From positions 1,798,001-1,862,000 of the forward strand of contig OW818654.1 of NCBI GenBank assembly GCA_942492935.1: a stretch of DNA of 64,000 nt. Reading direction: 5' to 3'. Below, in pieces: positions 18,796 to 28,370 of the stretch. The DNA comes from JANJUO01 sp942492935 (GTDB lineage: Bacteria > Bacteroidota > Ignavibacteria > Kapaibacteriales > UBA2268). A model generated the notes under the pieces. The model saw only the letters and a program-made list of their open reading frames with translations. It did not search any database and was not told where the DNA came from. The position numbers and the translations under genes are program-made. The stretch's first letter is position 1; each line of letters opens with the position of its first letter.

Positions 18796-19224
18796 TTAAA
18801 ATGGTACTTCATCGTCATCGGCATTCATACTACCATCTTCATAAGAAACAGATTCGGAATCCGAATGGAATCTTTCACCAGTTTCATTTCCAACTCTTTC
18901 TCCCATAAGAATTAAATTTGTTGCTCGAATTTCAGTAACAAATTTTGTTATCCCATCTTTTTCATAAGAGCGTGTTTTGATTTTTCCTTCAATATAAACT
19001 TTGCTGCCTTTTTTTAAGAATTTGTGGGCTCTTTCTGCTAATCCCTCCCAAAGTACAACACTATGCCAGTCTGTTGATTCCTGCCATTCGTTATTTTTAT
19101 TCTTAAAACTGTCTGTGGTTGCTACACTTATTGTGCATACAGATATACCGCCGGGTGTTGTGCGTAATTCAGGGTCTCTACCTAAATTTCCGATTAATGT
19201 TGCACGATTCAAACTTCTTGCCAT
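18796..19224 (-). CDS. ssb: Single-stranded DNA-binding protein
   Basis: 142 residues from the ATG at 19224, preceded by a GAGG Shine-Dalgarno. An open TTG 12 bases upstream was rejected. The OB fold begins MARSLNRATLIGNLGRDPE and includes TDWHSVVLWEGLAERAHKFL and GSKVYIEGKI. The C-terminus is acidic and ends DDEVPF, the conserved tail that recruits replication and repair partners. It coats single-stranded DNA as a tetramer in replication, recombination and repair. On the coding strand TACATTTG (plus coordinates 19252-19259) fits a -7 promoter box 28 bases before the ATG. Confidence 0.96.
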   Translation of the reverse strand: MARSLNRATLIGNLGRDPELRTTPGGISVCTISVATTDSFKNKNNEWQESTDWHSVVLWEGLAERAHKFLKKGSKVYIEGKIKTRSYEKDGITKFVTEIRATNLILMGERVGNETGERFHSDSESVSYEDGSMNADDDEVPF

Positions 19225-19318
19225 AAAATACCTCAATCATAAAAAAAGAATCAAATGTATCATATTCAAAAAAAGTAAAGTTAATAAGTTTTTTTGTTAA
19301 TTCAAAAAAATATTTTCA

Positions 19319-20140
19319 TTAATGATAAAAAATTTGAAATCCGATACCAGAATAGTTATCTTTTTCATTATAAAATAACCCATGTAACGAATATCCGTTA
19401 AAATTGTAATACCCAACAAAAATTCCTTTATTGGATGAAGTTTCAAAATAAACTCCTGCTTGCCCAGCAAATTGATAATAATTTGAATTGCTTAAAGAAG
19501 TTTTGTAGTCAATACCTAATTGCAAATATATAAAATCTATTAAAGGGTATTTGATATCGAAACCGATATTACTAATCATTGATTCAGCATCTTCAGGAGA
19601 ATTAGAAAATACAAAATTATGTCCGAGATAAAATCTAATTCCATTAGGTAGTATTTCTGATTTTAATAGAGAATCAAATGCAAGAGTAAAATCTGCAAAT
19701 TCTCTACTATATACAAAAGGTAATTTCCAAAAATTGCCATCTTTTGAATATCCATCTACCAAATGTGCTGAAATATGAGCAAGTCGCAATCTTGAACTTA
19801 TGGGAATATTCCAAATACTTCCTTTATATGAACCATTTATCCCAAAAAAATAGTCTGAAGTTTCAACTGGAAATTTGAAATTTTTTTCAGAACGCAATCT
19901 TGTATAAGTAAAAAAATCTGCTCCAAGTCGAATTTTAGACTCTAAAGAAGGATTAAATTCTATCAAATCAAAGGAAGCACCAATATCTAATCGTAGATTA
20001 TCCTGATTTGTTTGTATTATTGAACCTATTCTGCCTTCAAGTGGATTTGCTGTTAGAGGTTCAAATAGTAAATTTTCATAAGAAAAAAGATTATTTATGA
20101 ATATTAAAAAGAAAAACAAATTAAATAGCAATAGTTTCAT
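19319..20140 (-). CDS. DUF1207-like outer-membrane protein
   Basis: 273 residues with a signal peptide (about 1-20). LFEPLTANPLEGRIGS near the N-terminus and RLAHISAHLVDG in the middle resemble DUF1207 proteins. These are predicted outer-membrane beta-barrel proteins of unknown function, often encoded in Bacteroidota and Planctomycetes. The remaining sequence alternates as beta strands and ends FQIFYH. lplA lies 41 bases downstream on the same strand; whether they share a transcript is unclear. Confidence 0.65.
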   Translation of the reverse strand: MKLLLFNLFFFLIFINNLFSYENLLFEPLTANPLEGRIGSIIQTNQDNLRLDIGASFDLIEFNPSLESKIRLGADFFTYTRLRSEKNFKFPVETSDYFFGINGSYKGSIWNIPISSRLRLAHISAHLVDGYSKDGNFWKLPFVYSREFADFTLAFDSLLKSEILPNGIRFYLGHNFVFSNSPEDAESMISNIGFDIKYPLIDFIYLQLGIDYKTSLSNSNYYQFAGQAGVYFETSSNKGIFVGYYNFNGYSLHGLFYNEKDNYSGIGFQIFYH

Positions 20141-20181
20141 ATTTCATCAAAAAAAATTATAGAAAAACAGAATAATAAATA

Positions 20182-21162
20182 TTAAAACAATCCCGCAACA
20201 ATTTCATCAATTGTAACATTTTTGAAATAATCATCAATGTTGAACTTAATTAAAGCTTCCCTAATATTACTTTCTTTGTGAATAACATTTGTAAGTGCTT
20301 TTTCAATTTCAGAAGTTTCAAGTGTATTGAAATAATCACCAAAAATTTTACATTCTAAGATTATTCCTTTATCAACTTGCAAATGAAATTCAATATTACC
20401 ACCTTTGGTATTAATCATCTTCTCAAAAGAATATTTTGCTTGATAACCAAAATTCCAATCCCATTGCGAATATTTACTATCAGCTAATTCTTGAATTTTT
20501 TGTGAATCAGTATCATTAATTTCATAATATTCTGTGTCATCATACATTTCTCTAATATGATTCATAATCATTTCAGTAAATTTTTCTAATGATATTTTTT
20601 CAGGTAGATGTTCGGTTATATTAGTAACTCTTGAACGTACTGATTTTACTGCTTTGTCGGTAAATTTCAATGGATTAACTTTCAAAGCGGAAGACAAATC
20701 CGCCATTTCAGAAGCAAATAACAAAGTTCCATGTTGAAGCACCCTATTTTTAACAACATGAACAGCATTACCAGAGAATTTTTTGCCATCAATGGTTAAA
20801 TCATTGCGTCCTTCAAAAATGGCATTCACGCCAAGTTTTTGTAAAACTTCAATAATTGGTTGTGTATATTTTTTAAAATCAACCAAATGTCCTTCATTAA
20901 CATTCATAATAAAGGTGAAATTCAAATTGCCTAAATCATGAAAAACAGCTCCACCACCTGAAAGCCGTCTCACTACTTTAATATTTTTTTCTTTAACATA
21001 ATCAATGTTAATTTCTGCTAATGTATTTTGATGCTTGCCAACAATAATTGCATTATCATTTCTCCAAAGCATAAAAATATCATTATTGAAATTACGAAAC
21101 AGATATTCTTCTGTAGCCATATTGAAATATGGTTCAGTTGATTTATTATATATACAGAGCAT
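20182..21162 (-). CDS. lplA: Lipoate-protein ligase A
   Basis: 326 residues. It has the biotin/lipoate protein ligase fold with RRLSGGGAVFHDLGNLNFTF (lipoyl-AMP site) and KKFSGNAVHVVKNRVLQHGT (conserved Lys and Gly-x-Ala). The N-terminal PYFNMATEEYLF is typical. A C-terminal accessory domain (about 245-326) is present, as in full-length LplA. It activates free lipoate with ATP and attaches it to E2 or H-protein lysines, which scavenges lipoate. The lipoate-requiring complexes are not in the window. Confidence 0.93.
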   Translation of the reverse strand: MLCIYNKSTEPYFNMATEEYLFRNFNNDIFMLWRNDNAIIVGKHQNTLAEINIDYVKEKNIKVVRRLSGGGAVFHDLGNLNFTFIMNVNEGHLVDFKKYTQPIIEVLQKLGVNAIFEGRNDLTIDGKKFSGNAVHVVKNRVLQHGTLLFASEMADLSSALKVNPLKFTDKAVKSVRSRVTNITEHLPEKISLEKFTEMIMNHIREMYDDTEYYEINDTDSQKIQELADSKYSQWDWNFGYQAKYSFEKMINTKGGNIEFHLQVDKGIILECKIFGDYFNTLETSEIEKALTNVIHKESNIREALIKFNIDDYFKNVTIDEIVAGLF

Positions 21163-21188
21163 ATTTATCTTTTGGTTATTTAATAGAA

Positions 21189-21533
21189 TTATTTTTTTGA
21201 ACTAAATTTATCTTCATCATTATAAAAAAGAAAATTAAAAGAGGTTAAAGAGCCATAGCATTTGGTAATATATGCTTGAAATTTTAATTTTTCTCCATTT
21301 GATAACGAATCAGATGAATTAATTTGTTGTTCGAGTACACGAAGATTATCGCGTATCATAATTATCTTATGCATAAGCTTATCAAGGGGCAATTCCTGTT
21401 CTTTTGTATTTGATGTACCAGGAATAAAGAAAATTGAACCACCTTCCCATTTAGGTGCATATTCAGCACTATGAATTGATTCTTGATAATCAGTTAAAGC
21501 AATTGCAAGTTCTTTTATCTCATCTTTTGTCAT
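21189..21533 (-). CDS. Small protein of unknown function downstream of the receiver-CheD gene
   Basis: 114 residues from the ATG at 21533; the TTG six bases earlier is less likely. Not recognised. It is largely helical by composition, soluble, with no signal peptide or membrane segment. A central stretch (APKWEGGSIFFIPGTSN) is probably a beta turn, followed by two helices (about 50-75 and 80-105). It starts 15 bases after the stop of the receiver-CheD gene, so it is probably co-transcribed and may work in the same signalling process. lplA begins 26 bases further downstream, so all three may be one unit. Confidence 0.6.
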   Translation of the reverse strand: MTKDEIKELAIALTDYQESIHSAEYAPKWEGGSIFFIPGTSNTKEQELPLDKLMHKIIMIRDNLRVLEQQINSSDSLSNGEKLKFQAYITKCYGSLTSFNFLFYNDEDKFSSKK

Positions 21534-21548
21534 ACTCAATTCCCATTA

Positions 21549-22505
21549 TTAAATTTCCCAATTACCTTTTTCAGGAAAGTATAATGCAAGCATTTTATCA
21601 GTAGATTTCAATGTTACTGTTCTTGAAATATTTCCACCAGTATCTTCACCAAGAATTTTAATACCAATTTTCAGTAATCCTGCTTTTACAGCAATGCTAT
21701 TTTTCTGTCCGATACCAAAGAAATCACCAATTTCAACTCTTGTCTTTGCTCCACCTGCAATTTTTGCATAAATTCTGTTTGGTTCGCATCCTTTTTCCTG
21801 CATCTTTTTTAATAATGCTGGTACTGCAGTATCAGCAAAATATCCTGGGAGATTAAGAGCTTTTGTTGGGTCAGTTTTAGAATTAGGGAGTGCAACGTGT
21901 GAAAGACCAACAGTTTGTTTGGAGGGGCAAAACATTGCCAATCCAATACAAGAACCAAGAGCAAATATTTTCAATTCTGCATTTGGATCGTTTGTAACAT
22001 CCATACTTCCCATACCAAGAATTAACTTGTTGGTTTTAGCCGTTCTATCTAATACATTTGGAGGTATTTTGTAATCCCGCTTCATATTCTTAAAATGGGA
22101 AACATCTTTTGTATTTGCTATTTTAATTTTAGTCCAAAGTTGAACTAAAAGTGTGGGTAACCCTTGTGAACCACTTGCTGGTTTTTTTAGAAAATCAACT
22201 GCACCAGCATTAAATGCTTCATCGGTGATTTTTGAGTTGTTATCTGTTAAGGCACTAAGCACTATTGTTGGAATTGGATTAACAGGCATCAGATTATGTA
22301 AAAACTGAATTCCATTCATCCTTGGCATTTCCATATCAAGTATAATTACATCAGGTTTTAAGTTTGGAATTACGTTCATTGCAATGTAACCATCTGTTGC
22401 CGTACCGACTACTTCAATACCTGGATCTTTTGCAATTCCTTTGGATAAAATATCCAACACAAGCGGTTGGTCATCAACAATTAGAACTTTTATCTTATCA
22501 GCCAT
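21549..22505 (-). CDS. Response-regulator receiver domain fused to CheD
   Basis: 318 residues. Residues 1-125 are a receiver domain with Asp11-Asp12, phospho-acceptor Asp57 (VIILDMEMPRMNG), Ser84 and Lys108 (DFLKKP), closest to CheB-type receivers. After a linker, residues about 160-318 form a complete CheD-like domain. It has the catalytic-type Cys186 in FALGSCIGLAMF, His203 in GLSHVALP, and IAGGAKT. CheD deamidates chemoreceptor glutamines and binds CheC. The position six residues before the Cys, Thr in Thermotoga maritima CheD, is Ile180 here, so activity may be reduced or altered. The CheB methylesterase domain is absent: CheD sits where it would be. No other che gene is in the window. 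The small gene downstream is probably co-expressed. Confidence 0.88.
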   Translation of the reverse strand: MADKIKVLIVDDQPLVLDILSKGIAKDPGIEVVGTATDGYIAMNVIPNLKPDVIILDMEMPRMNGIQFLHNLMPVNPIPTIVLSALTDNNSKITDEAFNAGAVDFLKKPASGSQGLPTLLVQLWTKIKIANTKDVSHFKNMKRDYKIPPNVLDRTAKTNKLILGMGSMDVTNDPNAELKIFALGSCIGLAMFCPSKQTVGLSHVALPNSKTDPTKALNLPGYFADTAVPALLKKMQEKGCEPNRIYAKIAGGAKTRVEIGDFFGIGQKNSIAVKAGLLKIGIKILGEDTGGNISRTVTLKSTDKMLALYFPEKGNWEI

Positions 22506-23001
22506 TTTATTTTGATTTCAACATACAAAAAAAATCCAATTTAATACATTATTATTAAATTAACAATTAATTTTTTTAAATATTATAACAATATTAACTT
22601 TATATATATAATGAATCATATTGTAAATTATTGATTTATTTAAACTTATGAGTAATTAAATTATATTTTAAAAATTAAAATAAATTCACAACATAAATGA
22701 AAACATTAAACTACTCCCCATTTTTCAGACCACAAAATTAGTAAATTAATTAATTAAAATTGTGATTTATTTTTTAATTCTTTAGATGAAACTATGAATA
22801 AAGTCTGTGATGGTTTAAGTGATTTACAAGCAAAAACAGATATTATTAAATCAATGACATCGTTACAAAATCTTATTATTGTATATTAGAACGCAATTTA
22901 GTATTAGTCTTTAATCAATATTTACGAATTAAAAATAATACTAATTAGAATTAACCGTTAATCAATTCTTTTATTAAACAAAGTATTCTTAAAACTTATA
23001 T
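22506..23001. other. Intergenic region with a possible gene remnant
   Basis: About 500 bases between divergent genes. A 31-codon open frame at 22794-22889 (beginning MNKVCDGLSDLQAKTDI), with ten sense codons ahead of its ATG, reads like protein but is too short to identify. It could be a decayed gene end or chance. The rest is AT-rich with no stable hairpin and no clear promoter pair. Confidence 0.35.
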
Positions 23002-24750
23002 ATGAAAGAACTAAAAAGGTTAATTCCTTATTTAAAAAAATATAAAAATAAATTATATCTCGGTTTGATTTTTGTAACTATATCAAATTTATCCTCAACA
23101 TATATTCCAAGAATTGTTGGAAATACTATTGATACCGTAAGTGTTGGTGGTTTTGAAATGAATACAGTTCTATTAAATCTACTTTTCATATTATTATTGA
23201 CATTATCAAGCGGATTTTTTATGTTTCGCACCAGAAGAACTATAATCGTTGCTTCTCGCGAGATAGAATATGACATAAGAAAAGACTTGATAGAGGCAAT
23301 ACAAAGTCAGTCAGTAAGTTTCTTTCACCGAAATTCAACTGGTTCATTGATGGCTCATGCCACAAATGATATACCTTCAGCTCGAGAATTTCTTGGTCCT
23401 GCGATAATGTATTCTGCCAATACGATTACTACATTCAGTATGGCACTATATTATATGTTTAGTTTGAATGTAAATATCGCATTAGTTGGATTGATTCCAC
23501 TTCCAATAATTGCTTTTTTTACATATATTTTGGGTAAGAAATTTTTCATTACATTCAAAGATGTTCAAGCACAATTTGCTGATTTGACAACTCAAGCACA
23601 GGAATCAATTTCCGGCGTTAGAATTATAAGAGCATATACTCGTGAATTTTTTGAAAAATTTAAATTTGCTGAAATTAGCAAAGATTATTTGAAAAAAAAT
23701 CTAAAAATGGCAAAATTGGAAAGTATTATGATGCCATCTATGATGATGCTTATCGGTATTTCTCAAATTGCTGTTCTTGCTTATGGAGGTTGGCTTGTCA
23801 TTCAAAATCAAGCTACACTTGGCGAATTAACTCAATTTTTTATTTATCTTGAAATGTTGATATGGCCAGTTGCTGCAATTGGATGGGTAACAAATCTAAT
23901 TCAACGCGGTGCAGCTTCTTCTGCAAGATTAGGTAAATTACTTGATGAGAAACCAAATATTATTGAAAATGAATCAACTAATTATAAAATTGACAAAGTA
24001 AAAGGAAATATTTCATTCTCGAATGTTAGTTTAAAGTATGATGGCACAGTAAATAATGTTTTAAAAAATATTAATCTTGACATAAAAGCTGGTATGACAG
24101 TAGGAATAATTGGAACGGTTGGTGCAGGAAAAACTTCACTTATTAATCTAATCCCAAGACTTTACGATGTTACAGGTGGTATTATAAAAATTGACGATGT
24201 AGAAATAAAGCATTTTCCAATGGATATTTTAAGTAATTCTATTGGAATGGTTCCACAAGAATCATTTCTTTTTTCAGATACTATAATTAATAATATCAGT
24301 TTCGGAAAACCTGATGCAACAATGGAAGAAATAATTGATATTTGTAATAAAACAATGTTACTCAAAGAAATTGAAACTTTTGAAGATGGGTTTGAGACTA
24401 TGCTTGGGGAAAGGGGTATTACTTTATCAGGTGGACAAAAGCAAAGAGTTGCATTAGCAAGAGCAATTATTCGTAATCCTGAAATATTAATTTTAGATGA
24501 TTCACTCTCGGCTGTTGATGCACAAACTGAACATTCAATTCTCGAAAATTTAAAAGAGATTATGAAAAACAGAACTACAATTGTTATTTCTCATAGAATT
24601 TCAACTATAAAAGATTTTGATTTAATTATATGTATGGAAGATGGTGAAATTAAAGAGATGGGTAACAATGAACAATTATTGAATATTGATGGTATTTATT
24701 CAAGAATGTATAAGCAACAGATATTAGAACAAGAAATTATGGAGATATAG
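23002..24750 (+). CDS. ABC exporter, fused permease and ATPase (MsbA/MdlA-like half-transporter)
   Basis: 582 residues. Six transmembrane helices (about 15-310) are followed by a nucleotide-binding domain with Walker A GTVGAGKTS, signature LSGGQKQR, Walker B EILILDDSLSAVD and the switch His in VISHRIS. The residue after the Walker B Asp is Asp, where active ATPases have Glu. This Asp (LDDSLSAVD) is typical of the degenerate-site half in heterodimeric exporters such as MdlA or BmrC-type subunits, which suggests a partner subunit encoded elsewhere. Substrate unknown; lipids and drugs are typical. The gene ends 10 bases before the convergent DUF721 gene. Confidence 0.9.
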   Translation: MKELKRLIPYLKKYKNKLYLGLIFVTISNLSSTYIPRIVGNTIDTVSVGGFEMNTVLLNLLFILLLTLSSGFFMFRTRRTIIVASREIEYDIRKDLIEAIQSQSVSFFHRNSTGSLMAHATNDIPSAREFLGPAIMYSANTITTFSMALYYMFSLNVNIALVGLIPLPIIAFFTYILGKKFFITFKDVQAQFADLTTQAQESISGVRIIRAYTREFFEKFKFAEISKDYLKKNLKMAKLESIMMPSMMMLIGISQIAVLAYGGWLVIQNQATLGELTQFFIYLEMLIWPVAAIGWVTNLIQRGAASSARLGKLLDEKPNIIENESTNYKIDKVKGNISFSNVSLKYDGTVNNVLKNINLDIKAGMTVGIIGTVGAGKTSLINLIPRLYDVTGGIIKIDDVEIKHFPMDILSNSIGMVPQESFLFSDTIINNISFGKPDATMEEIIDICNKTMLLKEIETFEDGFETMLGERGITLSGGQKQRVALARAIIRNPEILILDDSLSAVDAQTEHSILENLKEIMKNRTTIVISHRISTIKDFDLIICMEDGEIKEMGNNEQLLNIDGIYSRMYKQQILEQEIMEI

Positions 24751-24759
24751 GTTCGCATA

Positions 24760-25047
24760 TTATCTGATAACAATATCAATTATTGAATTTTCGCCATATT
24801 TATCATTGATTAAATTGATTAGCCATTGCTTACGCAATGTCATTTCTGTTCTCCAAGTTGAAGAATGGATTTTTAATACAAGTGTTTTGTCTTTTAATTT
24901 TCTGATTTTGACAACATTTGCAATATTTTCACCAAGAAGTTCTTTCCAGTCATTTTCTAATTGAGATTGCAAATAAAGCTCGGACCAGCCGAGCTTTTGC
25001 ACAATCACATTTAAAATATCTTTGAAAATTACAGGTTCGTTTTTCAT
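24760..25047 (-). CDS. DUF721/DciA-like protein
   Basis: 95 residues matching the DUF721 fold: an N-terminal helix (DILNVIVQKLGW), then LENDWKELLGENIANVVKI, KDKTLVLKIHSSTWRTEM and LRKQWLINLINDKYG. DciA-type DUF721 proteins are known as loaders or operators of the replicative helicase DnaB where DnaC is absent. Short single-domain versions are common in Bacteroidota. Its ATG overlaps the stop of the upstream T9SS gene by one base (TAATG), so translation is probably coupled to that very different protein. Confidence 0.8.
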   Translation of the reverse strand: MKNEPVIFKDILNVIVQKLGWSELYLQSQLENDWKELLGENIANVVKIRKLKDKTLVLKIHSSTWRTEMTLRKQWLINLINDKYGENSIIDIVIR

Positions 25048-28000
25048 TATCTTAAAACTATAAATTTCTTTGTTGTTGATTTTCCGTTTACTTTAATTGT
25101 ATATAAATATGCTCCTTGTGGGAAAGTTTCGGTGTTTAATCTGTACTTGCAAAGTCCGATTTTTGTTTCTGAATTAATAACATTTTGAACAAATTCTCCA
25201 TTTGCTTTATATATATCCAAACTTACTTCAGCTTCGTTTTCTAAATTAAAAGAAATATCAACATAATTATTTGCAGGATTTGGTGATGGCTCTTCTAAAG
25301 TAAAACCGCTTATACTTTCCTCTACAGATGAAGGATCTCCAGTAGTGAATGACCATACTTTAGACCAATCACCCCAATTAGTTTCATTATTATCTTTCTT
25401 CTCGTAAGCTAATCTAACACGCCAATAATATTTAGTATTTTTGGTTAATTCAGCCATTGACGGAATTTGATATGTTGTTACTTCTGTTTGCATTAGTCTT
25501 GAAAATTCATAAACTCCACTACTAAAATCTTGACTTGTAGATAAATATATTTCAGCAAATATTCCACCTTGAACTAATGACCAATTCAAAGTTGGCATTA
25601 AACTTACGTCAACTTCATTGTTTATAGGTGAAATCAGTTTTGGGGCATCTGGCTTGGATTCAGGAGTAATCGTAGTAAATGCCCAGATTTCTGACCAATC
25701 GCTCCATTGTGAGTCATCCTCTAACCCAGGAACATATTCCCAAGCTACTCTGATTTTCCAATAATATTTTGTATTTTTCTTTAAAAGTTTAGTAATTAAT
25801 GTAGAATTTATCTCTGAATTACCTGATGCTGATGATGTATAAATTACTTCATGAAAATCTTCATATTCTGATAATAATAACTCATAAGCAAAAGCTCCTA
25901 TAATCTTAGACCAAATTAATTCAAGATTGTTGATGGGTATATTTATAGAATTATTCGCAGGAGAAATAAGTTGAGGAGCATTTGGCTTTTGTGGAGTTTC
26001 TAATTTATTGAAACTCCAAACTGGCGACCACATAGTAGTATAATCATCAGAAATGCCTTTTACCCGCCAGTAATATGTTTTTTTTGGTTCAAGATTTATT
26101 ATAAATTTATTTTCAGTTAAATTTTCATGATTTGCAACATTGCTACTAAAATCTTGTTTGTCTGATATTTGAAGTGTATAGCTTGAATGTCCAGTGATTA
26201 AATTCCATTTAAATAAGATTTTATTTGTCTTTTGAGTACTATTGTTTAAAGGTGAAACTAAATTTATTCTTGAAATTGGCTGAGGAACAATCATACCATC
26301 ATAATTGATTAAATATTTTCTATTTATACTTAAATCACTAAAATTCAATAATTTACCATCACTGAATTTTACTTCAACCTTCACCTTGATTAATGGGTTA
26401 ATATCGCCCAAACCAAAATTTAATTCATTTGAACTTTGCGATGCTCTTGCATTCAAAACAGAGCCGGGTAATGCTCTGTAATATTTTGTACCATTTACAT
26501 CAACCGTAACCCAACTGCCATAAGCTTGACTATTTACCTTATTTGCTGGGCTACCGACCAATTTTAAAGAAATCCAATTACCTTCTTTTTTGATATTATT
26601 TTCAAATAATTTAACATTTTCGTTACTTGAACCGATTAATAAGTCCATATCGCCATCATTATCATAATCAATTCTTACTGGCGACCATGCTCCATGAATA
26701 TAAGAGCCAAAATCCCAAGTTTTATCTTCAAATTTATTATTTAATATTTTACCTTTATTAATATAAACTCGAGAAAATTTATCTCTTGATACTCCCTTCG
26801 CTTCATAAGCATATTGGCAGTGCCACAAATCTTGATACCCATCTAAATTCAAATCTGCCCATACTGTTCCTGCATTCATCTCGAAAAATTTCAAGCCACT
26901 TATTTTTGTAAAATCACTGAAATTATAATTTGGGGGTCCTTGATTAGCGAGAATCAGGGATGGATTAGACGATAATGCTCTTTCATCCCAATGAGCCAAG
27001 TTGCCAACACATAAATCCAAATCTCCGTCATTATCAATATCAGCCCAATCACTTCCCATTCCATGACCGAAATAATTTGGATAATAAGTTTGAGCACCTC
27101 TTGCACCTGTAGCTACACCAACTTCTGTAAAAGTACCATTGCCATTATTTTTATAAAGTAAATCAGGAGCAAGTCTGTATGTTGCTACAAATATATCTGG
27201 CAAACCGTCTGAATTATAATCTGTTACACTTGCACCCCAACAGTCATAAGGAGATATATTTTCGGCTGTAATACCTGCTTGTTGGGTAACATCTTGAAAT
27301 TTTCGACCGCCAAGATTTTTGAATAATTTATCAGCATAATAGGTTTCTTGTCCCGAAACTTCTTTTCTACCGTAAGCAACATAAATATCAATCAAACCAT
27401 CTCTATCAAAATCTAATAGAAGTGGTGAAACTGTTGGGGCATCTTGTTTGATTATTTCATCAGTATTTTCTGTGAACGTTCCATCTGAATTGCCCCAATA
27501 AATTCTGTCATTTTTCCAGCCATTTGATGCAAAAAAATCCAAATTACCGTCATTATCCAAATCTGCCCATATAGTTCCATTATTTGGAGCGGTTATTTTA
27601 GCACTAACATTTGTAAAAGTACCATCACCATTGTTTTGAAAGAAATTTGATTTAATTGCAATATCATCCCAACCATCATTATTCCAATCAGCCACAGAAA
27701 CCATTTCTGAGGCAATAACTCCACCGCTTGTATTTAAAAGTTTTGCTGACGTTGTAACGTCATTCAAAACAGGAAATGGGGGAGGGGCTGAAATCTTTTC
27801 CTTTGGATAATCATATTCAATATCAACACCAGCAAGATAATCACCTTGACATATACTTACAATTGAACCTCTAATATTGTAAAAATTAGGGTTTGGCTTA
27901 TATACATCATTCAAAAATGAAGTATAATTGTTTTTGTCTTGCTCGTTATCAATTACAAAAAAAGGACCATTCGGCTTGATAACATGTTGAATCCAAATAC

Positions 28001-28370
28001 CGTTTATTCCACCCGTTTTAATGTTCAAATTACTTACATCAATTGCGAACCAACCAGCTACTCCCTTATAATCAATTACATATCCATCAAAAGCACTAAT
28101 ATAATGGCAATATAAAGAGCCAGGCAGGTAGCCATCAGTTGGGTCTTGAGTTATCCATATTGTGTCTTTGTTTGCTGTAGTTCCAGCAAGATAAATATAA
28201 ACTTTCTTAATAGTTCCTGGTCCGTTTGGCTTAACAAGTACAGATTCTTCATAATTTGCTAAACCATTGTAAAATCCTTTTATTGTTGAGCCATCATCAA
28301 CTCTAAAGTTTCCATTTTGAGAAAATAATGAAACTGTACATACAATAAAAAAAGTAATTATTATTTTCAT
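25047..28370 (-). CDS. Secreted FG-GAP/VCBS repeat protein with UnbV/ASPIC domain, FN3 repeats and T9SS sorting domain
   Basis: 1107 residues from the ATG at 28370 (the TTG at 28382 was rejected). A signal peptide comes first. At least seven DxDxDG-type calcium-binding repeats follow (DWNNDGWDDI, DLDNDGNLDF, DFDRDGLIDI, DYNSDGLPDI, DIDNDGDLDL, DLNLDGYQDL, DYDNDGDMDL), forming an integrin-alpha-like propeller. Next is an ASPIC/UnbV-type domain (GNWISLKLVG, then NARASQSSNELNFGLGD). Three fibronectin-III-like repeats carry the signatures YYWRVKG, YYWKIRV and YYWRVRL. The C-terminus (PSPNPANNYVDISF to QGAYLYTIKV) is a T9SS type A sorting domain. A surface or extracellular calcium-stabilised adhesion or binding role is likely; no enzyme activity is visible. 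Confidence 0.88.
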   Translation of the reverse strand: MKIIITFFIVCTVSLFSQNGNFRVDDGSTIKGFYNGLANYEESVLVKPNGPGTIKKVYIYLAGTTANKDTIWITQDPTDGYLPGSLYCHYISAFDGYVIDYKGVAGWFAIDVSNLNIKTGGINGIWIQHVIKPNGPFFVIDNEQDKNNYTSFLNDVYKPNPNFYNIRGSIVSICQGDYLAGVDIEYDYPKEKISAPPPFPVLNDVTTSAKLLNTSGGVIASEMVSVADWNNDGWDDIAIKSNFFQNNGDGTFTNVSAKITAPNNGTIWADLDNDGNLDFFASNGWKNDRIYWGNSDGTFTENTDEIIKQDAPTVSPLLLDFDRDGLIDIYVAYGRKEVSGQETYYADKLFKNLGGRKFQDVTQQAGITAENISPYDCWGASVTDYNSDGLPDIFVATYRLAPDLLYKNNGNGTFTEVGVATGARGAQTYYPNYFGHGMGSDWADIDNDGDLDLCVGNLAHWDERALSSNPSLILANQGPPNYNFSDFTKISGLKFFEMNAGTVWADLNLDGYQDLWHCQYAYEAKGVSRDKFSRVYINKGKILNNKFEDKTWDFGSYIHGAWSPVRIDYDNDGDMDLLIGSSNENVKLFENNIKKEGNWISLKLVGSPANKVNSQAYGSWVTVDVNGTKYYRALPGSVLNARASQSSNELNFGLGDINPLIKVKVEVKFSDGKLLNFSDLSINRKYLINYDGMIVPQPISRINLVSPLNNSTQKTNKILFKWNLITGHSSYTLQISDKQDFSSNVANHENLTENKFIINLEPKKTYYWRVKGISDDYTTMWSPVWSFNKLETPQKPNAPQLISPANNSINIPINNLELIWSKIIGAFAYELLLSEYEDFHEVIYTSSASGNSEINSTLITKLLKKNTKYYWKIRVAWEYVPGLEDDSQWSDWSEIWAFTTITPESKPDAPKLISPINNEVDVSLMPTLNWSLVQGGIFAEIYLSTSQDFSSGVYEFSRLMQTEVTTYQIPSMAELTKNTKYYWRVRLAYEKKDNNETNWGDWSKVWSFTTGDPSSVEESISGFTLEEPSPNPANNYVDISFNLENEAEVSLDIYKANGEFVQNVINSETKIGLCKYRLNTETFPQGAYLYTIKVNGKSTTKKFIVLR

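Noticed and set aside
22794..22889. Short open frame of 31 codons
   Set aside because: Too short, no ribosome site, no recognisable family; kept only as a possible remnant.
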